Shown: positions 51,807 to 60,618 of the stretch, in pieces
Position numbering within the stretch: position 1 is the stretch's first letter
Layout of the letters: each line of letters opens with the position of its first letter
Assembly (NCBI RefSeq): GCF_004519545.1
Contig: NZ_SDKM01000015.1
Span: 22,475-86,474, forward strand
From: Nocardioides guangzhouensis
GTDB taxonomy: Bacteria; Actinomycetota; Actinomycetes; Propionibacteriales; Nocardioidaceae
Reading direction: 5' to 3'
Length of the DNA stretch: 64,000 nt
Translations under genes and position numbers: made by a program
Notes under the pieces: model-generated
What the model saw: only the letters and a program-made list of their open reading frames with translations
Told to the model about the DNA's origin: nothing
Databases searched by the model: none

Positions 51807-53017
51807 TCCGGCACCAGCTCCACGGCGAGCTGCTCGAGGAACAGGCCGACGTCGGTGACGATACCGCGCGCCTGCGAGGAGCCGCGGTCGGCCAGCTTGG
51901 TGACGGTGGCGGGGTTGATGTCCACGCAGACCAGCGGGATGGAGGCGGGGAGGATGTTGCCGGTGGCGACCGAGTGCAGCATGGTCGCCACCATCAGGCA
52001 GAAGCCGACGTCCGACAGTGCGCGGCGCATCGCGCGCTGGCCGTCGATCACGTCGGTGTAGACGTCCGGGAGCGGGCCGTCGTCGCGGACCGAGCCCACG
52101 AGCACGAACTCCTTGTCATGGGTCACCAGTGCGTGCATGATCCCGCCGGTCAGCACGCCGTTCTCCACGGCTGCGCGGATCGAGCCCTCCTTGCGGATCG
52201 TGTTCAGCGCACGGATGTGGTGCTCGTGGCCGTGCTCGACGCCTCGGCCCATGGCGAGGTCGACGCCGAGCGAGGTGCCGTACAGCGCGGACTCGATGTC
52301 GTGGGTGGCCAGCGCGTTGCCGGCGAAGAGGATGTCGACGAAGCCGGCGTGCACCAGCGCCATCATCGCGGGAGCCGCGCCGGTGTGGACGACGCCGGGG
52401 CCACCGACCCACAAGACCTTCTTGCCGGCGGTCTTCGCCTCCCGCATCCCGTCGGCGACCTGGCGCACCAGCACCGCCTGCGGCTTCTCCGACGACACGT
52501 CGGACTCCATGAAGCCGAAGCCGCCCTCGGGGCGGTCGTCGACCGGCGTGGTGACCTTGACGCCCGACGCTCCGCACACGACGTTCATGCCGGCCTGGAC
52601 GTCGGCCATCGGCAGCGTGTAGACCCGGGTGCCGTCGACGATCAGGCCGCAGTCCATCTCGGGGTTCTCCACCTCGATCCAGCGGCCGCCGAGGCGGACC
52701 CGGGTGGGGAGGTTGGTGGTGGAGTAGAAGCCGTCGGGGAACACGCCGTCCATCTCGGCCTCGGCGTACTCCGCCTCGCCGGGGTCGACCATGTTGACGC
52801 CGCGGGTCTGCAGCCGCATCAGCAGCCGTTGGAGGTCCTCGTCGTCGTCCGCGGTCACGGTGATCGTCGCGGTGGACATGTCCGCGGCCTCGTGGCCGAC
52901 GTCGATGTGGTCGATGACCCAGTCGGCGCCGTACTCGCGGATGTCGTCGAGGACGCGCGACAGGATGCCGCTGTCCATCAGGTGGCCGGTGATCTCGACG
53001 TTCTCGCTCACAGTCAC
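51791..53017 (-). CDS. LOR/SDH-domain protein (TIGR00300-like, possible ornithine cyclodeaminase)
   Basis: About 408 residues; starts at GTG 53017 (used here), 53035 or 53011 are all possible. The N-terminal 100 residues are the LOR/SDH domain (ENVEITGHLMDSGILSRVLDDI and DLQRLLMRLQTRGV). The rest binds a dinucleotide (VGGPGVVHTGAAPAMMALV) and ends with FVLVGSVRDDGPLPDV and CVDINPATVTKLADRGSSQA. The family is best known in archaea and as the C-terminal part of cyanobacterial ArgZ/AgrE, where it converts ornithine to proline. Here the arginine dihydrolase part is missing. Activity is inferred from family only. Confidence 0.75.
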   Translation of the reverse strand: MTVSENVEITGHLMDSGILSRVLDDIREYGADWVIDHIDVGHEAADMSTATITVTADDDEDLQRLLMRLQTRGVNMVDPGEAEYAEAEMDGVFPDGFYSTTNLPTRVRLGGRWIEVENPEMDCGLIVDGTRVYTLPMADVQAGMNVVCGASGVKVTTPVDDRPEGGFGFMESDVSSEKPQAVLVRQVADGMREAKTAGKKVLWVGGPGVVHTGAAPAMMALVHAGFVDILFAGNALATHDIESALYGTSLGVDLAMGRGVEHGHEHHIRALNTIRKEGSIRAAVENGVLTGGIMHALVTHDKEFVLVGSVRDDGPLPDVYTDVIDGQRAMRRALSDVGFCLMVATMLHSVATGNILPASIPLVCVDINPATVTKLADRGSSQARGIVTDVGLFLEQLAVELVPDYRRV

Positions 53018-53064
53018 GGTCGGCAGCCTAGCCACTTCCCGGTGCCGTGCGCGGGCGGGTCCGG

Positions 53065-53520
53065 TCAGACGACGGCGCCGTCGTCACCGGGGTCGCGGGG
53101 GTCCTTCGACATGGTCGAGACCAGGTAGACGAACCCCCCGATGAACCCGCCGACGAGGATCGCGCTCACCCACCCCGGGAGGTAGATCCCGAACACCAGC
53201 GCGACCAGCAGCACGATGGGTGCGCCGAACAGACCGACCCAGGCCAGCGCCCGCCGCGGCTCGGGGCGGGGGACCGGCGGCGGGGGCGGCGGGACGTAAC
53301 GACCCTCGTCCTCCCACGGGAACGGGGAGTACGACGCGTCCTCGCCCTGCGCGCCGTCTCCCGGTCGCTCGGGGTCGCCCGGTAGCCGCTCGGCCGACGG
53401 CTCGTCGATCCGGTGCTCCTCGACGTGCTCGTCGAGGCGGGGGAGGTCGTCGACCGACGGCTGCTCGCCGTAGTTGGCGACGATCTGCCGCCAGGCCTCG
53501 TCCTCGTCACGCTTGCTCAC
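53065..53520 (-). CDS. Small acidic two-helix membrane protein
   Basis: 151 residues, GTG start. An acidic cytoplasmic N-terminal half (about 1-75) ends in a proline run (PPPPPPVPRPEP); two membrane helices follow (about 92-112 and 115-135), then a short acidic tail. I do not recognise a family name; the layout is common among actinobacterial small membrane proteins of unknown role. It is 48 bases upstream of the LOR/SDH gene on the same strand. Confidence 0.7.
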   Translation of the reverse strand: MSKRDEDEAWRQIVANYGEQPSVDDLPRLDEHVEEHRIDEPSAERLPGDPERPGDGAQGEDASYSPFPWEDEGRYVPPPPPPVPRPEPRRALAWVGLFGAPIVLLVALVFGIYLPGWVSAILVGGFIGGFVYLVSTMSKDPRDPGDDGAVV

Positions 53521-53608
53521 CCTGCGAGCCTACGTCGCGACGTACCCCTCCCGTCGAGGTGGTTCGCGCCCCGCCTTCGAGTCCCTGCTGGGGAGTTCCG
53601 CTGTCCGT

Positions 53609-53678
53609 CCGGATAGTCCCAAACGTTCGAGGGTCCGACACGCCGACGGCGACCCCTCAAACGTTTGGGACTATCCGG
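53609..53678. repeat. Long imperfect hairpin, about 27-bp stem
   Basis: Left arm 53609-53635 and right arm 53651-53678 match over about 27 bases with one mismatch and one extra base, around a 15-base loop. Both arms contain CCGGATAGTCCCAAACGTT. It directly follows the hydrolase stop and may end its transcription, but the length is unusual for a terminator. Confidence 0.75.
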
Positions 53679-53690
53679 AGAGGGGGCCGG

Positions 53691-54476
53691 TCACTCGGGG
53701 TGCTGGGCGTGGGTGGTGGCGTGCACGAACGCGACGGACTCCTCGAAGATCGTCGGGGCGTCGTTGTCGAGGGTCGCCACGTGGTAGCTGTCGGGGAGCA
53801 CCTTCTCGATCACGTCGATCGAGGACACGGACTCGAGCACCGCGCGGTGCGAGCCGGGATCGGCGACGTGGTCCTCGCTGGAGCAGAGGATCAGCAGCGG
53901 CTGGGTCACCTGCGGGAGCAGCGGCTGGAGCGCGCGGTAGAAGTCCAGCAGCGAGGCCGAGGCGTCGAGCGGGAGCCGGTCGTAGCCGAGCTCGGTCTGG
54001 CCGGGCTTCTTGATGTCGTCGACGATCCCGGGGAACGACTTCGTGACCCGGCGCAGCACCGGCAGCAGGTGCCGGCGCCAGTCGCGGTTGTCGACGGAGA
54101 CGTTCACGCTGATCACGCCGGCGACGTCGGGTCCTCGCTTGGCGGCCAGCATCAGCGCCAGCGCGGCCCCCATGGAGAGGCCGCCGACGACCACGCGGTG
54201 GTTGTCGACCAGCAGCCGGTCCAGCCCGCGCTCGGCCTCGTCGTACCACTCCCGCCAGGTGGTGCGGTTCAGGTCCTGCCAGCGGGTGCCGTGACCCGGC
54301 AGCAGCGGGACGTCGACGGCGTACCCACGCGTGGCGAGGAACTCGGCCCACGGCCGGATCGAGGCCGGGGAGCCGGTGAACCCGTGCAGGAGCAGGACTC
54401 CGACGGGACGCTCGGACTGGGTGAGCTCGGGGTGGGCCGCGGCGGACCACGCCGCGGTCGGTGACGATGTCGGCAC
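53691..54476 (-). CDS. Alpha/beta hydrolase (carboxylesterase/monoacylglycerol lipase-like)
   Basis: 261 residues from the GTG at 54476. LLLHGFTGSP (28-37) forms the oxyanion loop, G-L-S101-M-G is the nucleophile elbow, and an acidic residue in CSSEDHVAD and a histidine in DSYHVATLD complete the triad. It resembles Est30-type carboxylesterases acting on short acyl esters or monoacylglycerols. It is divergent from the PlsC acyltransferase, an actinobacterial neighbourhood linked to lipid handling. Confidence 0.9.
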   Translation of the reverse strand: MPTSSPTAAWSAAAHPELTQSERPVGVLLLHGFTGSPASIRPWAEFLATRGYAVDVPLLPGHGTRWQDLNRTTWREWYDEAERGLDRLLVDNHRVVVGGLSMGAALALMLAAKRGPDVAGVISVNVSVDNRDWRRHLLPVLRRVTKSFPGIVDDIKKPGQTELGYDRLPLDASASLLDFYRALQPLLPQVTQPLLILCSSEDHVADPGSHRAVLESVSSIDVIEKVLPDSYHVATLDNDAPTIFEESVAFVHATTHAQHPE

Positions 54477-54600
54477 GTGAGAATGATGGCACCGCCCCAC
54501 CCCCCGTGCGGGTGACCACACGGGGTGGTTTTGGGGCTAGTGTTCACTCGGCGGGTCGGCGATCGGGGGCCGACCGGGAGACAGCGTGAGGAGGCCGCCG

Positions 54601-55332
54601 GTGTTCTACTGGTTCCTGAAGTGGATCGCCATCGGTCCGTTGCTGCGGCTCATCTTCCGACCCCAGGCGTATGGCGTGGAGAACGTCCCCGACGAGGGCC
54701 CGGTGATCCTCGCCAGCAACCACCTGTCGTACGCCGACTGGCTGTTCATGCCGCTCACGCTGAGCCGCCGGGTCAGCTTCGTGGCGAAGGCGGAGTACTT
54801 CACCACACCCGGCCTCAAGGGCTGGATCCAGAAGCACTTCTTCCGCGGGTCCGGGCAGATCCCGATCGACCGCTCTGGCGCCAGCGCCGCCGAGGGTGCG
54901 CTCACCTCGGCCAAGGGGATCCTGTCGAAGGGCGAGATCTTCGGGATCTACCCCGAGGGCACCCGCTCCCACGACGGCAAGCTCTACCGCGGCAAGACCG
55001 GCGTCGCCCGGCTGGCGCTCGAGACCGGCGTCCCGGTGATCCCGGTGGCGGTGGTCGGCACCGACGTGGTGGCCCCGCCCGGCAAGACCTTCGGCTCGTT
55101 CACCCGCCCGATCGTGCGCTTCGGCAAGCCGCTCGACTTCAGCCGTTACGAGGGCCTCGAGAACGACCGCTACATCCTGCGCTCGATCACCGACGAGATC
55201 ATGTACGAGATCATGAACCTCTCCGGCCAGGAGTACGTCGACATGTACGCCACCCGCGCCAAGGAGGAGTCCAAGCGGCTCGAGCGCGAGGCCGCGGCCG
55301 AGGACGCGAGCGAGAAGAAGAAGGCGTCCTGA
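54601..55332 (+). CDS. 1-acyl-sn-glycerol-3-phosphate acyltransferase (PlsC family)
   Basis: 243 residues from the GTG at 54601. The GAGGAGG site at 54589-54595 is six bases before it, which makes this start better than the GTG at 54586 that lies before the site. H41-x4-D46 (NHLSYAD) is the catalytic motif; YPEGTRS (E119) binds the phosphate. A C-terminal charged helix (KEESKRLEREAAAEDASEKKK) is peripheral. It makes phosphatidic acid at the membrane. Confidence 0.9.
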   Translation: MFYWFLKWIAIGPLLRLIFRPQAYGVENVPDEGPVILASNHLSYADWLFMPLTLSRRVSFVAKAEYFTTPGLKGWIQKHFFRGSGQIPIDRSGASAAEGALTSAKGILSKGEIFGIYPEGTRSHDGKLYRGKTGVARLALETGVPVIPVAVVGTDVVAPPGKTFGSFTRPIVRFGKPLDFSRYEGLENDRYILRSITDEIMYEIMNLSGQEYVDMYATRAKEESKRLEREAAAEDASEKKKAS

Positions 55333-55373
55333 CGGCGCTCGACGGGCGCCCGTGGTGGCGCGAGGCCGCCGGG

Positions 55374-56489
55374 GTGGCCGTCCAGGACGGCATGTTCCGA
55401 GCGGTCGCGGTGCTCCGGGTGCTGCTCCTCGCGAACGCCGTCGCGCTCAACGTCTACCGCCGCGACAACTTCGTCCACCCGACCGCGGGCCTCGTGCTGG
55501 TGCTGGTCATGGTCGCGTGGACCTTCGTCGCGAACTGGGCGTACGCCGACCGGCGGAGGCGGCGGCCCCCGCTGCTGGTGGCGGACCTGCTGGTCGCGGT
55601 GGCCCTGATCGCCGCGACCCCCTGGGTGAAGGGCGCCGGCTTCAACGCGACCCTGCCCGGCTACTGGGTGATGGGTGCCCTCCTCGCGTGGGCCATCCAC
55701 TGGCGCCTGGTCGGCGGCACGGTCGCCGCCTGCGCCCTGGTCGCAGCGGACCTGCTGTCCCGGCAGGAGATGAACCAGACCAACTACGGCAACGTGTTCC
55801 TGCTGCTGCTCGGCGGGGTCGTGGTCGGCTACCTCGTCGACCTGCTCCAGCGGATGGCGGTGGCCCGCGACGTCGCCGAGCGCGAGGCCGCGGTCGCCGG
55901 CGAGCGGGCCCGGCTGGCCCGGGCGGTCCACGACGGGGTGCTGCAGGTGCTCGCGCTCGTGCAGCGTCGGGGCGGCGAGCCCGGCGGCGACGCCGAGCTC
56001 GGCCGGCTCGCCGGTGAGCAGGAGCAGGCGCTGCGCGCGCTGATCCGGCAGCAGGACGCGCTGCAGGTGCCGACCGACGAGGACGGCGAGGTCGACCTCG
56101 GGCCGGTGCTCGAGGCGCTCGGGCTGCTCCGGTCGCCGCGGGTGAGTGTGGCCACCCCGGGGACGCCGGTCCCGCTGCCGGCGCAGTCCGCCGGCGAGGT
56201 CGAGGCCGTGGTCCGCGCCTGCCTGCACAACGTCGAGGTCCACGTCGGCGACGACGCCCCGGCGTGGGTGCTGCTGGAGGACCTGGGCGACCGGGTGGTG
56301 GTGAGCGTCCGCGACGAGGGGCCGGGCATCGCGGACGGCCGGCTCGCCGCTGCGGAGGCCGAGGGACGGTTGGGGGTCAGCGGCTCGATCCGCGGCCGGG
56401 TCGCCGACCTGGGCGGCACCGCGGAGCTGATCACCGGGGCCTTCGGGACCGAGTGGGAGCTCACCTTCCCCCGGGACCCAGAGCGGTAG
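55374..56489 (+). CDS. macS: MacS-family sensor histidine kinase
   Basis: 371 residues from the GTG at 55374; a CTG at 55329 overlapping the plsC stop would add 15 residues and is also possible. Five membrane helices (about 8-160), then the dimerisation box with H186 (RLARAVHDGVLQVLAL) and a short HATPase domain with RACLHNVEVHVG and VRDEGPGIADG. This is the MacS family of actinobacterial kinases that pairs with MacR. It is separated from macR by a flavin-reductase-like gene; all three are on the + strand. Confidence 0.85.
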   Translation: MAVQDGMFRAVAVLRVLLLANAVALNVYRRDNFVHPTAGLVLVLVMVAWTFVANWAYADRRRRRPPLLVADLLVAVALIAATPWVKGAGFNATLPGYWVMGALLAWAIHWRLVGGTVAACALVAADLLSRQEMNQTNYGNVFLLLLGGVVVGYLVDLLQRMAVARDVAEREAAVAGERARLARAVHDGVLQVLALVQRRGGEPGGDAELGRLAGEQEQALRALIRQQDALQVPTDEDGEVDLGPVLEALGLLRSPRVSVATPGTPVPLPAQSAGEVEAVVRACLHNVEVHVGDDAPAWVLLEDLGDRVVVSVRDEGPGIADGRLAAAEAEGRLGVSGSIRGRVADLGGTAELITGAFGTEWELTFPRDPER

Positions 56490-56505
56490 TCCTAGGCTCG
56501 GCCGC

Positions 56506-57015
56506 GTGACCATCCACGACACCCACCCGTTCCTCGACCCCGAGTCCGAGCGCGACCCGGTGCGTCGGTTCCGGGGCCGGCTCGGGGGAGCGGTGTCCCT
56601 CTGGACCACCGGGACCGGTCGCGAGCGGGCCGGGCTCACGGTCTCGTCGCTGATGGTGGCCGGCGGCGAGCCGGCGCGGGTGCTGGCGCTGGTGGACCCC
56701 GACTCCGACCTCGCCGACGCCCTGCCCACCACCGGCCGAGCCGTCGTACAGCTGCTCCGCTGGGGGCACCGCGCCCTGGCCGACGCCTTCGCCGGCACCG
56801 CGCCCGCGCCCGGTGGCGCGTTCGCCCAGGCGGCCTGGGAGGAGACCTCCTGGGGTCCCCGGCTGGCCGACGCCGCCACCTGGGCCGGGGTGGCCCTCGA
56901 GTCGACGACCGAGGTCGGGTGGTCGCTGCTGCTGACCGCGACCGTCGAGCACGTCGAGATCGGCTCCGAGGACGACGCGCTGGTGCACCGGCGGGGGCGC
57001 TACGTGCGGCCCTGA
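56506..57015 (+). CDS. Flavin reductase-like (split-barrel FMN-binding) protein
   Basis: 169 residues, GTG start. Strands and the segment GLTVSSLMVAGGEPARVLALVDPDSDLADAL near the middle match the FMN-binding split barrel of the flavin reductase family (RutF/HpaC-like). It may reduce flavins or bind them; no oxygenase partner is present. It lies between macS and macR, 16 and 28 bases away, suggesting one transcript. Confidence 0.75.
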   Translation: MTIHDTHPFLDPESERDPVRRFRGRLGGAVSLWTTGTGRERAGLTVSSLMVAGGEPARVLALVDPDSDLADALPTTGRAVVQLLRWGHRALADAFAGTAPAPGGAFAQAAWEETSWGPRLADAATWAGVALESTTEVGWSLLLTATVEHVEIGSEDDALVHRRGRYVRP

Positions 57016-57043
57016 GCGGCCTTCTCTGACTAGGGTGACCGTC

Positions 57044-57718
57044 ATGAGCGACGGGGACGCGCAGCAGCCGGTGCGGGTGATGGTGGTCGACGACCACCCG
57101 ATGTGGCGGGACGCGGTGGAGCGCGACCTCGCCGCGGCTGGTTTCGACGTGGTCGCGGTCGCGGCCAACGGCACCGAGGCGCTGGCCCGGTTCCCCGCCG
57201 CGCGGCCCGGCGTGGTCGTGCTGGACCTGCAGATCCCGGCGCCGAACGGCGTCGAGGTGACCGCGGAGGTGGTCCGTCTGGACCCCTCGGCCCGGGTGCT
57301 GATCCTCTCGGCCAGCGGCGAGCAGGACGACGTGCTCGACGCGGTGAAGGCCGGCGCCACCGGGTACCTGGTGAAGTCGGCGTCCAGCGCCGAGCTCCTC
57401 GACGCCGTACGCCGTGTGTCCCGCGGCGACACCGTGTTCACCCCCGGCCTGGCCGGCCTGGTGCTGGGCGAGTTCCGCCGCATGCTCGACGCCCCGCCGT
57501 CCGACGACGGCTCCTCGCGCCTCACCGAGCGCGAGACCGAGGTGCTGCGCCTGGTCGCGAAGGGCCTGTCCTACAAGCAGATCGCCGAGCGGCTGGTGCT
57601 CTCGCACCGCACCGTCCAGAACCACGTCCAGAACACCCTGCGCAAGCTGCAGCTGCACAACCGCGTCCAGCTGACCCGCTACGCGATCGAGCAGGGCCTC
57701 GACGACGAGGACGAGTGA
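57044..57718 (+). CDS. macR: MacR-type response regulator (NarL/FixJ family)
   Basis: 224 residues from the ATG at 57044 (GTG 57035 is an alternative). Receiver with DD (16-17), phosphoacceptor D61 and K111; LuxR-type helix-turn-helix from RLTERETEVLRLVAKG through LSHRTVQNHVQNTLRKLQLHNR. Partner of the MacS kinase. Its stop overlaps the GNAT gene start (GTGA). Confidence 0.9.
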   Translation: MSDGDAQQPVRVMVVDDHPMWRDAVERDLAAAGFDVVAVAANGTEALARFPAARPGVVVLDLQIPAPNGVEVTAEVVRLDPSARVLILSASGEQDDVLDAVKAGATGYLVKSASSAELLDAVRRVSRGDTVFTPGLAGLVLGEFRRMLDAPPSDDGSSRLTERETEVLRLVAKGLSYKQIAERLVLSHRTVQNHVQNTLRKLQLHNRVQLTRYAIEQGLDDEDE

Positions 57719-58197
57719 CCGCCTTCCGCGCGGCCAGCCCCGCCGATGCGGTGGCCCTGCGCGACCTCGAGCGGGACGCGGGCCTGGCGGCGCTGGGCCA
57801 CATCTTCCCGCCGGACCGGTACCCGTACCCGGAGACGGCCGTGCTGGCGCGCTGGGCGCTGGTGCTGGACGACCCGGACGTGCGGGTGGAGGTCGTCGAG
57901 GGCGAGGCGGGGCTCGACTGCGTCGTGGCGTGGGACGTCGGCAGCGTGCGCCACCTCGCGGTGCGGCCGGACGCGTGGGGGAGCGGGCTGGCGCGGCAGG
58001 CGATGAACCGGGCGCTCGCCGGGATCGCGGCCGGTGGTCTCGGCCGGGCGGTGCTCTGGTGCCTGGCGGACAACGGACGGGCACGCGGGTTCTACGAGCA
58101 CCTGGGTTGGCGGACCACCGGGCGCGAGCAGGAGGCGGGGTGGCCGCCGTACCCGACCGAGGTGGAGTACGCCGCCCCGACCGGCGCGGCTGTGTAG
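57715..58197 (+). CDS. GNAT-family N-acetyltransferase
   Basis: 160 residues, GTG overlapping the macR stop. A-to-B motifs: VRHLAVRPDAWGSGLARQAMNRAL (acetyl-CoA loop, about 76-99) and ADNGRARGFYEHLGWRTTGRE near the C-terminus. Substrate unknown. Translational coupling to macR may be incidental. Confidence 0.85.
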   Translation: MTAFRAASPADAVALRDLERDAGLAALGHIFPPDRYPYPETAVLARWALVLDDPDVRVEVVEGEAGLDCVVAWDVGSVRHLAVRPDAWGSGLARQAMNRALAGIAAGGLGRAVLWCLADNGRARGFYEHLGWRTTGREQEAGWPPYPTEVEYAAPTGAAV

Positions 58198-58206
58198 ATT
58201 CGCAGC

Positions 58207-59100
58207 GTGACCGACCCGCTGCTCGAGGCCGCAGACCGGCTCTACGGCCTCACGCTGCCGGAGTTCACCCCGGCCCGGGACGCGCTGGTCAAGGAGCACA
58301 AGGCCGACAAGGAGCTCGCGGCCCGGCTGAAGGTACTCAAGAAGCCCTCGCTCGCGGCGTACGTCGTCAACCTGCTCGTACGACGTGACGCCGCGCAGGT
58401 CGGCCAGGTGCTGGTGGTCGGCGAGGCGTTGCGGCAGGCACAGGAGAACCTCGACGGCGCGGAGCTGCGCAACCTGACCCGGCAGCGGCGACAGCTCACC
58501 GCCGCGGTCACCCAGCAGGCCCGGTCGCTCGCCGGCGAGCACGGCCAGCGGGTCACCCAGGCGGTGGCCGACCAGGTCGAGGCGACTCTGACGGCCGCGA
58601 TGCTCGACCCCGGGGCCGCGGCAGCGGTCCGCACCGGGCTGCTGGTCAACGCGATCACCAGCACCGGGGTCGGCGAGACCGACCCCGCGGCGTACGTCGC
58701 CGTGCCCGACGCCGCGGGCTTCACCCCGACCGAGCTGGCCGAGCCGGCACCGCCCCCGCCGCCGGAGCTGCACGTCGTACCCGATCCGGACGCCGAGGCC
58801 AAGAAGGTGGCCGCCGCGCAGGAGAAGGTGGAGGCGGCGCAGGCCAAGGTCGACGAGGCCACCGAGGCGCTGGCCGCGGCGGACGCGGAGGTCGCCGAGC
58901 TCGAGGCGCGCAGCCTGCAGCTCCAGGCGGAGATCGACGAACTGCGGCGCCGGGTCGAGGAGCTGGCGTCCGACCAGGACGAGGTGGACGACGAGCTCGG
59001 CGACGCGCGCGAGGTCGCATCGTCGGCGCGGCAGGACGTGGCCTCCGCCGACGCCGCCCGGCAGCGGGCCGAGGCCGCGCTCGCCAAGCTCCAGTCGTGA
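58207..59100 (+). CDS. Coiled-coil protein of unknown function
   Basis: 297 residues, GTG start. The first 180 residues are mostly helical and begin LLEAADRLYGLTLPEFTPARDALV. A short Pro-rich hinge (EPAPPPPPELHVVPDP) is followed by a long coiled coil (about 200-297) rich in Ala, Glu and Asp. I recognise it only as a conserved-looking actinobacterial type. It ends just before a hairpin shared with the oppositely oriented glpK. Confidence 0.75.
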   Translation: MTDPLLEAADRLYGLTLPEFTPARDALVKEHKADKELAARLKVLKKPSLAAYVVNLLVRRDAAQVGQVLVVGEALRQAQENLDGAELRNLTRQRRQLTAAVTQQARSLAGEHGQRVTQAVADQVEATLTAAMLDPGAAAAVRTGLLVNAITSTGVGETDPAAYVAVPDAAGFTPTELAEPAPPPPPELHVVPDPDAEAKKVAAAQEKVEAAQAKVDEATEALAAADAEVAELEARSLQLQAEIDELRRRVEELASDQDEVDDELGDAREVASSARQDVASADAARQRAEAALAKLQS

Positions 59101-59101
59101 C

Positions 59102-59151
59102 GGGTCGTCCGCCCCAGGAGGGGCCCTGACACCCCGTCAGGCGGACGACCC
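59102..59151. terminator. Bidirectional terminator-like hairpin
   Basis: GGGTCGTCCGCC (59102-59113) and GGCGGACGACCC (59140-59151) form a perfect 12-bp stem between two genes that converge (ends at 59100 and 59152). A smaller GGGGCCC-type pair lies in the loop. No U-run is needed in high-GC actinobacteria. Confidence 0.75.
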
Positions 59152-60618
59152 TCAGGCCCAGCCCTTGGACCGCTCCACGGCGTCGGTCCACTTCGTGTGC
59201 AGCGCGTCGGCCCGGCTCCGGTCGCCGGCCGGCTCGAACCGCCGGTCCAGCTGCCAGGTCTCGCGCAGCTCGTCTGTCGACGACCACACGCCGGTGCCGA
59301 GCCCGGCGAGGAACGCGGCGCCGAGGGCGGTGGTCTCGACGATCCGCGGCCGCTCCACCGGTACGCCGACCTGGTCGGCCTGGATCTGGCACAGCAGGTC
59401 GTTGGCCGCGGCGCCGCCGTCGACCCGCAGGGACGCCAGCTCCGGCATGGTCTCGAGGACGTCGCGCACCTCGAACGCGATCGCCTCCAAAGTCGCCCGC
59501 ACGATGTGGGCGCGGGTGGTGCCGCGGGTGATCCCGATGATCAGGCCGCGCGCGTGCGGGTCCCAGTGCGGGGCGCCGAGCCCGGTGAGCGCGGGCACGA
59601 ACATCACGCCCTCGCTGTCGTCCACGGTCGAGGCGATCGCGTCGGTCTCGGCCGCCGACCCGACGATCTGGATCCCGTCGCGCAGCCACTGCACGGCCGC
59701 GCCGGTCACGAAGATCGCGCCCTCCAGGGCGTGGGTGAGCACGCCGTCGGGGGAGCGCCAGGCCGCCGTGGTGAGCAGCCCGGCGTCGCTGCGTACCAGC
59801 TCGGTGCCGGTGTTGGTGAGGATGAACGACCCGGTGCCGTAGGTGCACTTGGAGTCGCCCTCGTCGAAGCAGGTCTGCCCGAACAGCGCGGACTGCTGGT
59901 CGCCGGCGATGCCCGCGATCGGCAGCTCCAGCCCGAGGAACACCTTCGGGTCCGTGGTCGCGACCTCGCCCCAGTTGGGCACCAGGTCGGGCAGCGCGTC
60001 GCGGGGTACGCCGAACAGGCCGCACAGCTCGTCGGACCAGTCGCCGGTGGTGAGGTCGAAGAGCAGGGTCCGGCTGGCGTTGGAGACGTCGGTGACGTGC
60101 CAGGTGCCGCGGGTCAGGCGGGCGATGAGGTAGGAGTCGACCGTCCCGACGGCGTACCGCCCGGACTCGACCAGGGCCCACGTGTTCGGCTCGTGCTCGG
60201 CCAGCCAGGCCAGCTTGGTGCCGGAGAAGTACGGGTCCAGCCGCAGCCCGGTCAGCTCCGTGACCCGGTCCTCGTGGCCGTCGTCCTTGAGGCGTGTGCA
60301 GATGTCGGCGGTACGGCGGTCCTGCCACACGATGGCCCGCCGCGGCGACCCGAGGGTCTCCCGGTCCCAGAGCACGATCGTCTCGCGCTGGTTGGTGATC
60401 CCGACCGCGGTGACGTCGTCGCCGGCGTAGGTCTTGAGCGCGGCGCGGACCGCCTCGAGCGTCGCCTGCCAGATCTCCTCCGGCGCGTGCTCGACCCACC
60501 CGGGCTGCGGGAAGTGCTGGGCGAACTCCTGGTAGCCGCGGGCCGCGATCGCGCCGTCGGTCGTGACCACGACCGCGGTGACGCCGGTGGTGCCGGCGTC
60601 GATCGCGAGCACGCTCAC
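59152..60618 (-). CDS. glpK: Glycerol kinase
   Basis: 488 residues, GTG start overlapping the DUF1028 stop (GTGA). FGGY-family features: IDAGTTGVTAVVV at the N-terminus, TNQRETIVLWDRETL, IAGDQQSALFGQTCF, and the adenosine motif YGTGSFILTNTG. It phosphorylates glycerol to glycerol 3-phosphate. No glpF or glpD is in the window; being the second gene after a DUF1028 protein is unusual. Confidence 0.94.
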   Translation of the reverse strand: MSVLAIDAGTTGVTAVVVTTDGAIAARGYQEFAQHFPQPGWVEHAPEEIWQATLEAVRAALKTYAGDDVTAVGITNQRETIVLWDRETLGSPRRAIVWQDRRTADICTRLKDDGHEDRVTELTGLRLDPYFSGTKLAWLAEHEPNTWALVESGRYAVGTVDSYLIARLTRGTWHVTDVSNASRTLLFDLTTGDWSDELCGLFGVPRDALPDLVPNWGEVATTDPKVFLGLELPIAGIAGDQQSALFGQTCFDEGDSKCTYGTGSFILTNTGTELVRSDAGLLTTAAWRSPDGVLTHALEGAIFVTGAAVQWLRDGIQIVGSAAETDAIASTVDDSEGVMFVPALTGLGAPHWDPHARGLIIGITRGTTRAHIVRATLEAIAFEVRDVLETMPELASLRVDGGAAANDLLCQIQADQVGVPVERPRIVETTALGAAFLAGLGTGVWSSTDELRETWQLDRRFEPAGDRSRADALHTKWTDAVERSKGWA

